Of a DNA stretch of 64,000 bases, positions 9,358 through 18,920 are shown one piece after another; position 1 is the stretch's first letter, and each line of letters starts with the position of its first letter. Location: the NCBI GenBank assembly GCA_023653785.1, contig JAMKCH010012384.1:1-64000 (forward strand). The letters run 5' to 3'. The stretch is from Ophioderma brevispina (Eukaryota; Echinodermata; Ophiuroidea; Amphilepidida; Ophiodermatidae). The notes under the pieces were generated by a model. It saw only the letters and a program-made list of their open reading frames with translations, did not search any database and was not told the origin of the DNA. The translations under genes and the position numbers were made by a program.

Positions 9358-12286
9358 GCGCTGTGTATTATGAACATCTGTAACACTGTGACCATAAAAA
9401 GTTGGAGCAGTAAGATTCGTAACATAAGTTGTATGTTGTAACGATCATCAATATTGTAATGTACATTTTGGACATTCGAAATTCTTAAACCAATCATTTC
9501 GGAATAAAGGGCAATTCGTGATCCAAAACCTCGTCCCCCGGACTACCCTAAAAAAGTGAATTTTATGTCATCTGAACCGTTTGCCTTATAGAAATCCACG
9601 GTAAGTATCCTACGTGCAAATTCGGTAGTATACTGTAAGAAAACTCGCATTTTGTATTTTCTGCCGTATAGAACGGACCAGAAATTACAGCACAGTGGCC
9701 TTGGGACCGTGGGAAACACGCAATTGCTCATAACACAAACCGCAAGATCGGGATCAGATCAAATTTGTGAATAAGCTTTCTCAAGTATATCTGTGAACAA
9801 TGAAATAAAACAGAAGGGGCTTGAATCAAGAAATGCACATTTATTCAAAAAGGTGCTTATAAAAATTCATATAATGCGTCCACAAGGCTCATTTGTTTTG
9901 TTTTTTTGAGGGTATTTGTGGCCTTGGTGTCAACGTAATACCTTAACATAAACCTTAAAACGTTTAAAATATGCGGAAATGCTAAACTTCTCCTGGTAAT
10001 AGGCCCAGGATTAGCAACATTAAAATTATGGTTGAGAGGCTTGAAAAGATTAAGCAAAACAAGGGACAACAAAGATATTTACGGGTCGTGTAATAAAACA
10101 AAATTGAGATATAAAAACACCGGAGCTGCCGCAGTATCCCCTCAGACCCTGGTTTTGACGTACCGCGGGGCGGGGGGGGCAGAAGGACCTAATAGCTGAA
10201 AATCAGCCTGATTTGCATGTTTTGGCCATGAACCCCGTGGGGGGGGGGGGCACCCGAAAGCATTCCCCAAGATACGCCACTGAAATAGTAACTTTTGTAG
10301 GGCCGTACGCAGGAGTTTTTTGGGGGGGAGGGTGTGGAACTTCGAAAAAGTGGCCCTTTTTGGTAAAGAGTGGACCTAATCCCCTCGTCCCTTGAAAATG
10401 GCCCTTTTGACGTCTGAACATCTCATCACAAAGTGGACTTATTGTCAAGAATTCTCTAAATTTTTGAGACCTGTTTATCACTGAAAAATTAAGCAAAAGT
10501 GGGACCTTTTGCACCTTTTGGGAGGAAGTGGGTGGGGTGAGGTGGGTGGATGCGACGACCCCATCCCCCCCCCACACGCACACCACACACAAACAACGGT
10601 TACGGGCCATATGACTTTGACTCTGAATTGTATTGGCGGTTGACCTATTGACCCTGAATTATTTGCTTAATTATATGTGTTTGATGTGACGATATTCGTC
10701 CTGACTTTCATTTGAAAATTGAATTAAGCATATGGCGACCTATCGCACTGGATAAAATTTGCGTGCATACTATAAAAATTAACATGTTGAAGTATTAAAA
10801 AAGTTGGAAAGTGTTAAACAAAAAAATATTTTTTAACACTTCAAACATGTAATTTTGTTTTTAAATATTTTGCACGCAAAGGTATAGGAGGCGTTGAAGA
10901 GGATTAAACACTAAAAATATGTTAAATATGTGTTAGTTTTATAATTATAACGCATAAATATGTTAATTCTAGAAAATATTAACGCGTTTTTTAAATCACT
11001 TGTACCAAAAAAGTCCACTTTTTCGAAGTTGCGCACACCGAATAAATATGACGTACGGCCTTTGCAAAAGGTCAATTTTAGTCTCAAAAATTTTGTATTT
11101 ATGCAGTAAAGAGCAGTTGTCCTTGTTCTGCGTAATTTTACGTCTCTCACTGTAAGAAACATCCGTGGTATATTTAGTATTCATCCCTACTTTACACAAT
11201 TGTAATGTTGATATTTTACAAGATTTAGAAACAAATATGTAACCTATAACATTCCAAACGTTTTTGTAGCACTTGCAAAGAGGGTGTTGGTTATGGTTCT
11301 AACATTATTTGCTATACTTTTTGGCCCAAACCTATAATTAATAAAACTTAAAATTGGTATGCGGTTATAAAACTATAAAGTCATACCATAATGTTGAAAT
11401 TTATGAATTATGCTGTAATATTAGCCATTTTGGTATTAATATAAACATGAAAAATAACAGCTGACTCTATACCCAAGCTTTTTGATGTTGTGGTGGCGGT
11501 TATTCAAAATGGATTTTAGTCATTGCTATATTCATATTGCCTTAGCAACCGGCAGAAGTACATAACATCGCCCTCGTCTGTTATTCATATAAAAAAATTT
11601 AAAAAAAAACTTACAGTGGAGTTAACGGTTTTGGAAACAAAAAATATTCACTTGACAATTTATAAAAAATATTGCAGAATTTTTCGTCGATAATTCCCCC
11701 CCCCCCCCGGTTCTGAACAGGTTCCCGGGCTCAGTTTTAATTTTAACTTTTAATATAACTCTTCACTTCCGTAACGTTCCCTCCTTGCTCTCATATGGGG
11801 TGCCAAGTCCAACACCTCTCTGATGCCTTTCCATTTGGCTATTCCCCCAATTTTAATTTTCAAATTAAATTACAAAAACATAAGGAGGATTAGTTCGGTC
11901 AGTATTTTTTTAGGATTAACGTATAGTTCCGGACATATTTTTCATTCATGACAATGGCATATAATACTTTACCGCCCTTGGCAGTCACAGTATCTGGGAC
12001 GGGACGCATATATTAATAGCGTTCTGCAAAACCTCTGAAGATACCATTTATAGTATAGTGGTTAGATAACTAAAACCTCATAAATAATAGTTTTTTTAAG
12101 TTGAATCCCTCACCCTATTTATTTCTTTTAAAAGAAAACATGCAGTATTATTTTTTAGGTTCGGGCGGGGGGTGTGGGGGTTTCCGCAAAGATCAGAAAA
12201 AAACAATAGCTGCCAATAAAGATTTGGTCCAGGCCAGTCAAATTTCACCAAATGATGAGAAATAGAAATCTAATTGCAACAGAATG
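9358..12286 (+). repeat. 2.9-kb tandem duplication, unit B
   Basis: Second copy of the 6468-9357 block. The A/B junction falls just after GCAACAGAAT, and unit B ends with the same GCAACAGAAT at about 12277-12286, where the tRNA-like array begins. Unit B also carries an extra ~40 bp at 10244-10285 containing TACGCCACTGA, absent from unit A. Confidence 0.85.
10291..11072. mobile_element. 782-bp foldback element, copy in unit B
   Basis: Same inverted arms (ACTTTTGTAGGGCCGTACG at 10291; inverted at 11072) and the same length as the copy at 7361-8142. The central palindrome is at about 10782-10852. Copied with the enclosing 2.9-kb block rather than inserted independently. Confidence 0.75.
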
Positions 12287-12371
12287 CCATAGGTGTTGAG
12301 GTAGGAACGCGGAAGGACACCTTTCGAAGCCTACCCTATGGATTGATATCTATCGCTCTTCTACCAACCCT

Positions 12372-12446
12372 TGCTTGATAGCTCAGTCGGTTTAGAGCGT
12401 CGTGCATTGTAATACGAAGGTCGCCGGTTCGAATCCGCCAAGCGCA
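12372..12446 (+). tRNA. tRNA-like unit 1
   Basis: A and B boxes are intact. Relative to the array consensus there is one extra T in the D loop and one in the anticodon loop, and one G is lost from the T stem. A T-run follows at about 12452-12460. Confidence 0.45.
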
Positions 12447-12668
12447 AATGGTTTTTTTTTGTTCAACACTGTCGGGCGCTGGCCATCTCAGGGAAAGATT
12501 AATAAATATATACTCCTGTCTACCTGGAGAACTAGTAGTTTAATTTCAAAAACAATTTTTTATAAATCGTATATGCTTTAAATATACAGTTCTGATGCTG
12601 CCGCTAGGAAAGCGAGAAGGACACCTTTCGACCTAACACCTATGGATGATATCTACGCCTACCTAACC

Positions 12669-12740
12669 TGCTTGATAGCTCAGTCGGTTAGCGCGTCGTG
12701 CACGAATACGAAGGTCGCCGGTTCGCTCCGGCCAAGCCCC
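12669..12740 (+). tRNA. tRNA-like unit 2
   Basis: The A box is intact. The B box is altered (GGTTCGCTCC) and the anticodon loop reads CACGAA. A C-run follows where other units have CGCACATG. Confidence 0.35.
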
Positions 12741-12963
12741 CCCCCACATGGGTTTTTCTTTCAACACTGTCGGGCAGTGGCCATTTCCGGGAAAAGATTA
12801 ATAAATATATACATCCTTGTCAACTATGGAGAACTAGTAGTTTAAATTCAAAACAATTATATGTATAGTTAAATATACAGTTCTGATTCCTTTCGCTAGG
12901 AAAGCGAAGGACACCTTATCGCACACCTAACACCTAGGATGATATCTTCGCTACTACCAACAC

Positions 12964-13040
12964 TGCTTGATAGCTCAGTCGGTTCTAGAGCGTCGTGCAT
13001 GGAATACGAAAGGTCGCGGGTCGAATCCGGCCAAGGCGCA
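12964..13040 (+). tRNA. tRNA-like unit 3
   Basis: The D loop has two extra bases (GGTTCTAGAGC) and the T arm reads CGCGGGTCGAATCC, losing one T of the B box. The acceptor 5' side GCTTG is intact. Confidence 0.4.
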
Positions 13041-13263
13041 CATGGGTTTTTTTCAACCTGTCGTGCGCTGGCCATCTATCAGGGAAAAAAGATTAATAAA
13101 TATATACATCCTTGTCGACCTGGAGAACTAAGTAGTTAAATTTCAAAAACAATTATAATCGTTATGGTAAAATATACAGTTCTGAGGCTGGCCGCAGAAA
13201 TGCGAAGGACACCTTTCGAATACTAACACCTATGGCTGATATCTATCGTTTTTATACCAACCA

Positions 13264-13332
13264 TGCTGATAGCTCAGTCGGTTAGGGCGTAGTCAGTAAT
13301 ACGAAGGTCGCCGGCTTGAATCGGCCAGCGCA
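13264..13332 (+). tRNA. tRNA-like unit 4
   Basis: The acceptor is shortened to GCTGA, the anticodon arm reads TAGTCAGTAATACGA, and the B box is GGCTTGAATC. One of the most divergent units. Confidence 0.3.
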
Positions 13333-13550
13333 CATGGGTTTTTTTCACACTGTCGTGCGCTGGCCATCTCCAGGGAAAGATAATAAATATATACATCCTT
13401 GTTCTGACCGGAAGAACTAAGTAGTTAAAATTCCAAACAAGTATACTTGTATATGTTAAATATACCAGTTCTGTGCTCGTCCGCCTAGGAAAGCGAAGGA
13501 CACCTTCGGACTAACATCTATGGATGATATCTATCGCTCTTCTACCAACA

Positions 13551-13626
13551 TGCTTGATTTATAGCTCAGCGGTTAGAGCGTCGGGAGGTAATACGAAGGT
13601 CGCCGGTTCGAATCCGGCCAAGCGCA
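13551..13626 (+). tRNA. tRNA-like unit 5
   Basis: There is a three-base insertion after GCTTGAT. The anticodon 5' stem is altered (GTCGGGAGGTAA). The B box and 3' acceptor CCAAGCGCA are intact. Confidence 0.4.
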
Positions 13627-13842
13627 CATGGGTTTTTTCAACACTGTCGTGCGCTGGACATCTCCAGGGAAAGATTAATAAAAAGACATCCTTGTCTACC
13701 CTCTGGAGAACTAAGTAGTTTAAATTTCAAAAACAATTATAATCGGATATGTTAAAATAACAGTCTGAGGATGTCCCTAGGAAAGCAAGGACACCTTCGA
13801 ACTAACACCTATGGATGTTATCTATCGCGCTTCTACCAACCC

Positions 13843-13915
13843 TGTTGATAGCTCAGTCGGTTAGAAGATCGTGCATGTAATGACGAGTCGCCGGTGCGAA
13901 TCACGGCCAAGCGCC
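13843..13915 (+). tRNA. tRNA-like unit 6
   Basis: The D stem 3' side is changed (TTAGAAGATCGTG). The anticodon loop CATGTAA is intact. The B box is damaged (GGTGCGAATC). Confidence 0.35.
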
Positions 13916-14149
13916 CATGGGGTTTTTTTTTTCAACACTTTCGTGCGCTGGCCCATCTACAGGGAAAGCTTAATAAATATATACATCCTTGTCTACCTGG
14001 CGAACTAAGTCGTTTTAAATTTCAAAAAACAATTATTTATTTTTTTTACAAAATGTTATATATAGGTGTTAGGTCCGCTAGGAAAGCGAAAGGAAACCTT
14101 GCGAACCTAACACCTATGGATGATATTCGATCGCTCTTCTACCAAACCC

Positions 14150-14221
14150 TGCTTGATAGCTCAGGCGGTTAGAGCGTCGTGCATGAATACGAAGGTCGCC
14201 GGTTCGAATACGGCCAGCGCA
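14150..14221 (+). tRNA. tRNA-like unit 7
   Basis: Near consensus, with CATGAA for the anticodon loop and GGTTCGAATACGG for the T arm. The upstream spacer of this unit is a variant able to form a long hairpin (14062-14118). Confidence 0.4.
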
Positions 14222-14444
14222 TCAGGGGTTTTTTCAAACTGTCGTGCGCTGGCCACCTCCAGGAAGATTAATAAAATTATATACATCCCTTGTCTACCTC
14301 TGGAGAGAATAAGTAGTTTAAATTTCCAAAAACAAAAATTATAATCGTATATGTTGAAATATACAGTTTGATGCGTACGCGAGGAAGCGAAGGACACCTT
14401 TCGAACCTAACACCTAGGGATGATATCATCATCTTCTACCAACC

Positions 14445-14515
14445 TGCTTGATAGACTCAGTCGGTGAGAGCGTCGGCATGTAATACAAGGTCGCCGGTTC
14501 GAATCGGCAAGCGCA
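14445..14515 (+). tRNA. tRNA-like unit 8
   Basis: Acceptor GCTTG is intact. There is an extra A in the A box (TAGACTCAG). The anticodon loop is CATGTAA, with one base lost on each side of the stem. Confidence 0.4.
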
Positions 14516-14745
14516 AATGCGTTTTTTTTTCAAAACACTGTCGTGCGCTGTCCTCTCGCAGGGAAAGATGTTAATAAAGATATACCTCTTGTCTACCTGG
14601 AGAACTAAGGAGTTTTAAAATTCAAAAAACAATTATTAATCGTATATGTTAAATAGTTACAGTTCTGATGCTGTCCGATAGGAAAGGAAGGACACATATC
14701 GAACCTAACACCTATCGCTGATATCTATCGCTCTTCTACCAACCC

Positions 14746-14817
14746 TGTTGATAGCTCAGTCGGTTAGAGCGTCCGTGATGTAATACGAAGGTCGCATGTT
14801 CGACTCGGCCAAGCGCA
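14746..14817 (+). tRNA. tRNA-like unit 9
   Basis: The A box and D arm are intact. The anticodon arm reads GTCCGTGATGTAATACGA and the T arm is altered (GCATGTTCGACTC). Confidence 0.35.
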
Positions 14818-15038
14818 CAGGGTTTTTTTCAACACTGTCGTGGCTGGACATCTCCAGGGAAAGATTAATAAATATAACAGCCTGTCTACCTGGAGAACAA
14901 GTAGTTTAAATTTCAAAAACAATTTATAATGTATATGTTATTTTTTAAGATAACAGTTTGATGCTGTACGCTAGGAAAGCGAAGGGAAAACCTTTCGACC
15001 TAATAACCTATGGATGATATCTATCGTTCTACCAACCC

Positions 15039-15110
15039 TGCTTGTTAGATCAGTTGGTTAGAGAAGTCTGCATGTAATACGAAGGTCGCCGGTTCGAACG
15101 GCCAAGCGCA
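15039..15110 (+). tRNA. tRNA-like unit 10
   Basis: The A box is altered (TTAGATCAGTTGG). The anticodon loop CATGTAA is intact. The T arm is GGTTCGAACGGCC, one to two bases short. Confidence 0.35.
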
Positions 15111-15342
15111 AAGGGGTTTTTTTTCAAACACTGTCGTGGGCGCTGGACATCTCCAGGGAAAGATTAATAATATATACATCCTGTCGACCTCGGAGGAGGA
15201 ACTAACTAAGTAGTTTAAATTCCAAAAACAATTATAATGTATATGTTAAATATACATTCTTGATGATGTCGGCAGAAAGCGATAGGACACCTTTCGAACC
15301 TAAAAACACCTATGGATGATATCTATCGCTCTGCTACCAACC

Positions 15343-15413
15343 GCTGATAGCTCAGTCGGTTAGAGCGTCGTGCATGTAATACGAAAGGTGACGGTTCGAT
15401 CCGGCCAAGCGCA
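15343..15413 (+). tRNA. tRNA-like unit 11
   Basis: The D and anticodon arms match the consensus exactly, with loop CATGTAA. The acceptor 5' side is short (GCTGA) and the T stem is altered (GACGGTTCGATCC). Confidence 0.45.
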
Positions 15414-15657
15414 CATGGGTTTTTTTTTTCAACACTGTTAGTGCCGCTGGCCAACTCAGGGAAAGATTAATAAATATATACATCCTGTCTACCTGGAGAA
15501 CTAAGTAGTTTTAAATGTTTCAAAACAATTATAAAAATGTTCGTTTTTATTTAATTTTTTTTGTTTAAATATACAGTCTGATGCTTGTCCGTAGGAAAGG
15601 AAGACACCTTTCAAACTAAACACCTATGGATGATATCCATCGCTCTTCTACAAACCC

Positions 15658-15733
15658 TGCTTGATAGCTCAGGCGGTTATGAGCGTCGTGCATGTAATAC
15701 GAAGGTTTCGCCGGTTCGAATCCGGCCAGCGCA
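15658..15733 (+). tRNA. tRNA-like unit 12
   Basis: Close to consensus throughout, with an extra T in the D loop (GGTTATGAGC), two extra T before the T stem, and one A missing from the 3' acceptor side. Confidence 0.45.
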
Positions 15734-15960
15734 CATGGGTTTTTTTCACACTGTCGTGCGTGGCCATCTCTCCCCTCTTTCAGGGAAGATTAATAAATAT
15801 ATACATCCTGTCTACTGGAGGAAACTAAGTAGTTTAAATTTTCAAAACCATTATTAATTGTATAGGTTAGAATATACAGTTCTGATGCGATCCGCGAGGA
15901 AAGCGAAGGAAACCTTCGAACCTAAACACCTAGGATGATATCTATCGCTCTTCTACAACC

Positions 15961-16042
15961 TGCTTGATAGCTCAGTCGGGTAGAGCGTCCTGCATGTTTG
16001 GTAAAAGAAGTCGCGTCCCCGTTTCGAATCCGGCCAAGCGCA
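15961..16042 (+). tRNA. tRNA-like unit 13
   Basis: The acceptor and A box match the consensus. The anticodon region is expanded (CATGTTTGGTAAAAGAAG) and the T stem has an insertion of C residues. The B box TTCGAATCCGG is intact. Confidence 0.35.
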
Positions 16043-16260
16043 CATGTTTTTTTTTTTTTTCAACATGTCGTGGCGCTGGCCATCTCAGGGGAAAGATTAA
16101 TAAATATATACTCCTTGTCTACCGGAGAACTAAGTAGTTAAATTCAAAAACAATTATATTCGTAATGTTAAATAACAGTTCTGAGGCTATCCGCTGGAAA
16201 GCGAAGGACACCTCGAAACATAACACCCTATGGATGATATCTATCGCTCTTCTACCAACC

Positions 16261-16334
16261 TGCTTGATAGCTCAGTCGGTTAGAGAGTCGTGCAGGTAAT
16301 ACGAAGGGTCGCCGGTTCGAATCGGCCAAGCGCA
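16261..16334 (+). tRNA. tRNA-like unit 14
   Basis: One of the best-preserved units: acceptor, A box and B box are intact except for one missing C in the T stem. The anticodon loop reads CAGGTAA. Confidence 0.45.
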
Positions 16335-16548
16335 CATGGTTTTTTTTTTTCAATACTGTCGTGCGCTGGGCCATCTCAGGGAAAAGATTATAATATATAC
16401 ATCCTTGTTGACTGGAGAATAAGTAGTTTAAATTTCAAAAACAATTCTAATCGTATATGTAATATACAGTTGATGCTGTCCGCTAGGAAAGCGAGGACAC
16501 CTGCGAACCTAACCCTAGGATGAATCATATCGCTCTTTCTACAACCCC

Positions 16549-16627
16549 TGCTGAAAGCTCAGTGTCGCTTTAGAGCGTCGTTGCATGTAATACGAAGGTC
16601 GGCCGTTCGAATCTGGCCAAGCGCGCA
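16549..16627 (+). tRNA. tRNA-like unit 15
   Basis: The A box is damaged (AAGCTCAGTGTCGCTTTAGAGC). The anticodon loop CATGTAA is present with one extra T in the stem. The 3' acceptor side has an extra GC. Confidence 0.35.
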
Positions 16628-16852
16628 ACATGGGTTTTTTCAACACTGTGCGTGCGCTGGCCATCTCAGGGAAAGCTTAATAAAATATATACATCTTGTC
16701 TACTGGAGAACTAAGTAGTTTAATTTCAAAACAATTATAATCGTTATATGTGTCTAGGTTAAATACAGTTCTGATGCTGTCCGATAGGAAAGCGAAAAGG
16801 AACCTTTCGACCTAAACCTATGGAGGATATCTATCGTTCTTCTACCAACCCC

Positions 16853-16930
16853 TGCTGATAGCTCAGTCGGTTAGAGCAGATCTCGTGCAGTAATACGAAG
16901 GTCGCCGGTTCGAATCCGGGACCAAGCGCA
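16853..16930 (+). tRNA. tRNA-like unit 16 (last)
   Basis: The D arm has an insertion (GAGCAGATCTCG) and the anticodon loop is one base short. The B box GGTTCGAATCC is perfect, followed by CATGGG and a run of nine T before the array ends. Confidence 0.4.
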
Positions 16931-17036
16931 CATGGGTTTTTTTTTCAACACTGTCGTGCGCTGGTTCATCTCAAGGGAAAGATTAAATAAATATATTACC
17001 ATTTCCTTGTCTTCCTGGAAAACTAAGTAGTTGAAA

Positions 17037-18349
17037 TTCCCCACCCCCCTTATTTCTAAATGTTCGCTATTTGAATATACCGCCGGTCTAAAAAAATGTG
17101 TACATCAAAAACGAATTTTTTTCAATATTATATCATCAAACATAAGTAATTGTTTGTACATCACATTAAAGAGAAAAGACCCAGGCTTTCCAGTATTTTG
17201 TTTCATCTCATTTGGTGTTTCAATTGAGAGTTTACTGCCCCGGGTAAGGGGACACCAACACCTAACAACAAAAATCCCCGTAAAAAAGACAGCATACCAT
17301 CATACCGTTAACCGAAAGCTGCAAATAGAGCAGAAAACACCAAAGACGAACACAAAATCGAGTTGTGCCACTTTCTGGTTGAGTGAAGTGTAAAAACGGT
17401 GATAGAATTAGTTAAACATAGTTTTTCACATTTGACCAGATTAGACATTTCTGTACTAAGGGATTAACTTCATAAAGAAACTCTAAAAGACACTGGAAAA
17501 TCAGTTGCGTAATGGTGGAAGGTATGATCAGCAACTTCTGGCTTTAAGATTAAAGTGAATACCCATTCGACATACTGCTGTTGTTAGAAGCGAACAATGA
17601 GCGTAAGCAAGCTAAGGAGTGAGTTTGTATGGTCTGAAAGATCATGAAATGCATAGTCCTACTACACTTTGATACTTTGGTTCCTAATTCAATTTTTTAT
17701 GACTTCAACAATTAGAAATGAACTTAAATGCAATATTTTAAACCATTTCGTTGGATTTGGAGTGTTATTTGGTCGCAATTACATTCCCTTTTGGCCATAT
17801 TTAACAGCTGACCAATTTGTTTAATATAAATTCAAAAGCTCCATCAGTGACGTGCAAAAAACAATTGTATTGGTATTATTTATGAAAAGAAAATATTTAT
17901 GTTTTGAAACTGGTTATGTTTGACTTTAAAAGTAGACCTCATTTGTTTACTTTATCTTGTGTTTTGTTTCTTTTGTCAAGTTGTAATCTTTTGTGAGCTC
18001 AAGACCAAGCATGGCATAACTGCCTGTGAACCAACTCTGCACCCTCAATGCTCTCCCCTGCAATTAAAAAGTGGGCACAAAATTCGTTTTGGGTGTATGG
18101 CACTAAATTGATTATATCTCCTGGGATTGACAAAAAAAGCAAATCAGGATGAAACAAACAACATTGAAAGCCTGTCTTTGTTCTTTAATATTTATGCCAA
18201 GTAAGAATGGCTTATTTGAAATTTCATTTTTAATCCAGTTTTTATGATTGGTACCACTTTTTTAATCAGCTGAGTATTTTAGGATTCGCAGTATATTGAC
18301 ATGACACTAATATATTTTAATTGTTTCTGCTCAAATATTTGGGGGAAAT
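17037..18349. other. Unassigned stretch
   Basis: Open frames of 120 codons (17031-17393, +) and 63 codons (17920-18111, +, with a hydrophobic Cys-containing start) are present. Neither is recognised. No repeat structure is obvious. Confidence 0.3.
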
Positions 18350-18688
18350 CTAAAGTATATTGATACAGCCACTGATCTCTAACAATGGATTGGCTACCAC
18401 AACAGTAATTGTATAGTAGACCAGTGAAGCAAACGGCGCGCGACATATTGAGTCACCAGTCACAATAGCCATTCCAGAGGACACCGTTGAACAGATAAGT
18501 TGTATCTCGAGTACCATTTTAGGAACCTGCCTCCCATACATGCTCAACTTCAGATACATTGAGCTCACTTGAATTGGCGTGATTGTTGACTCTGTTATGT
18601 CGCTTAATTCCACTTTTAAGGGAAACACACTTTGTGTTATAAAAGACAGCTTCTTAACCACCTGCGTGGGCTCTTTTTGGATTACCAA
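18350..18688 (-). CDS. Unrecognised 112-codon open frame
   Basis: The frame runs 112 codons and its composition looks protein-like (alternating hydrophobic and polar residues, for example ELSDITESTITPIQVSSMYL and YYTITVVVANPLLEI), without the low-complexity look of nearby frames. I do not recognise a family. Splice sites at its edges were not convincing. It could be one exon of a minus-strand gene, or chance. Confidence 0.2.
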   Translation of the reverse strand: MVIQKEPTQVVKKLSFITQSVFPLKVELSDITESTITPIQVSSMYLKLSMYGRQVPKMVLEIQLICSTVSSGMAIVTGDSICRAPFASLVYYTITVVVANPLLEISGCINIL

Positions 18689-18824
18689 TTATGGCCGTTA
18701 GTGGTTGCAAGCCAAGGTCTATAGAGATAGAGAGGCAAAACGTTACGTGATCTTTAGAAAATCACCCGTCTCGCAGTTTTGCCGCCCACAAAAGAAAACC
18801 GAAGAGTACCAACAAGAGAAAGCA

Positions 18825-18920
18825 ATGGCTGCCTCCGCCTTCTTCCACATACTGTGGGTGACGCTTGCATACACACTAATCGGTAGTGATACAATTAATG
18901 TATGTGTTAGAGGTGGCCAG
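18825..18920 (+). CDS. Possible signal-peptide-coding first exon
   Basis: An ATG in good context (AGCAATGG) opens a frame beginning MAASAFFHILWVTLAYTLIG, followed by SDTINVCVRGGQ. The first 20 residues have the hydrophobic core and small-residue end expected of a secretory signal peptide. A splice-donor-like CAG|GTGTAA follows at 18921. No downstream exon was identified with confidence; the 19.2-19.6 kb region holds Cys-containing frames on both strands. The product is unknown, and this call rests on composition plus one splice site. Confidence 0.3.

Larger units (their letters stand above)
12287..17036 (+). repeat. Tandem array of sixteen ~300-bp tRNA-like units
   Basis: Unit starts, measured at the tRNA-like part, are spaced 287 to 316 bp. 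Consensus order: CTCTTCTACCAACCC; tRNA-like sequence with TAGCTCAGTCGG (A-box type) and GGTTCGAATCC (B-box type); CATGGG; a run of 6-14 T; CAACACTGTCGTGCGCTGG; CCATCTCCAGGGAAAGATTA; AATATATACATCCTTG; CTACCTGGAGAACTAAGTAG; a short AT-rich stretch; TACAGTTCTGATGCTGTCC; a GCTAGGAAAGC hairpin; GGACACCTTTCGAACC; TAACACCTATGGATGATATC. The array ends inside CTAAGTAGTTGAAATTCCCC. Two internal promoter boxes plus a T-run make each unit look like a complete RNA polymerase III transcription unit. Expression cannot be judged here. Confidence 0.9.

Noticed and set aside
12590..16800. Hammerhead ribozyme in the array spacer, suggested by CTGATG followed by a GTCC...GGAC stem
   Set aside because: The core needs CUGAUGA then a GAAA after stem II and a cleavage triplet. 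After GGAC the spacer reads ACCTTTCGAA, so the GAAA is absent, and the consensus has CTGATGC.
12287..17036. CRISPR array
   Set aside because: The ~300-bp period, conserved spacers and tRNA promoter boxes do not fit short direct repeats with unique spacers, and the genome is animal.
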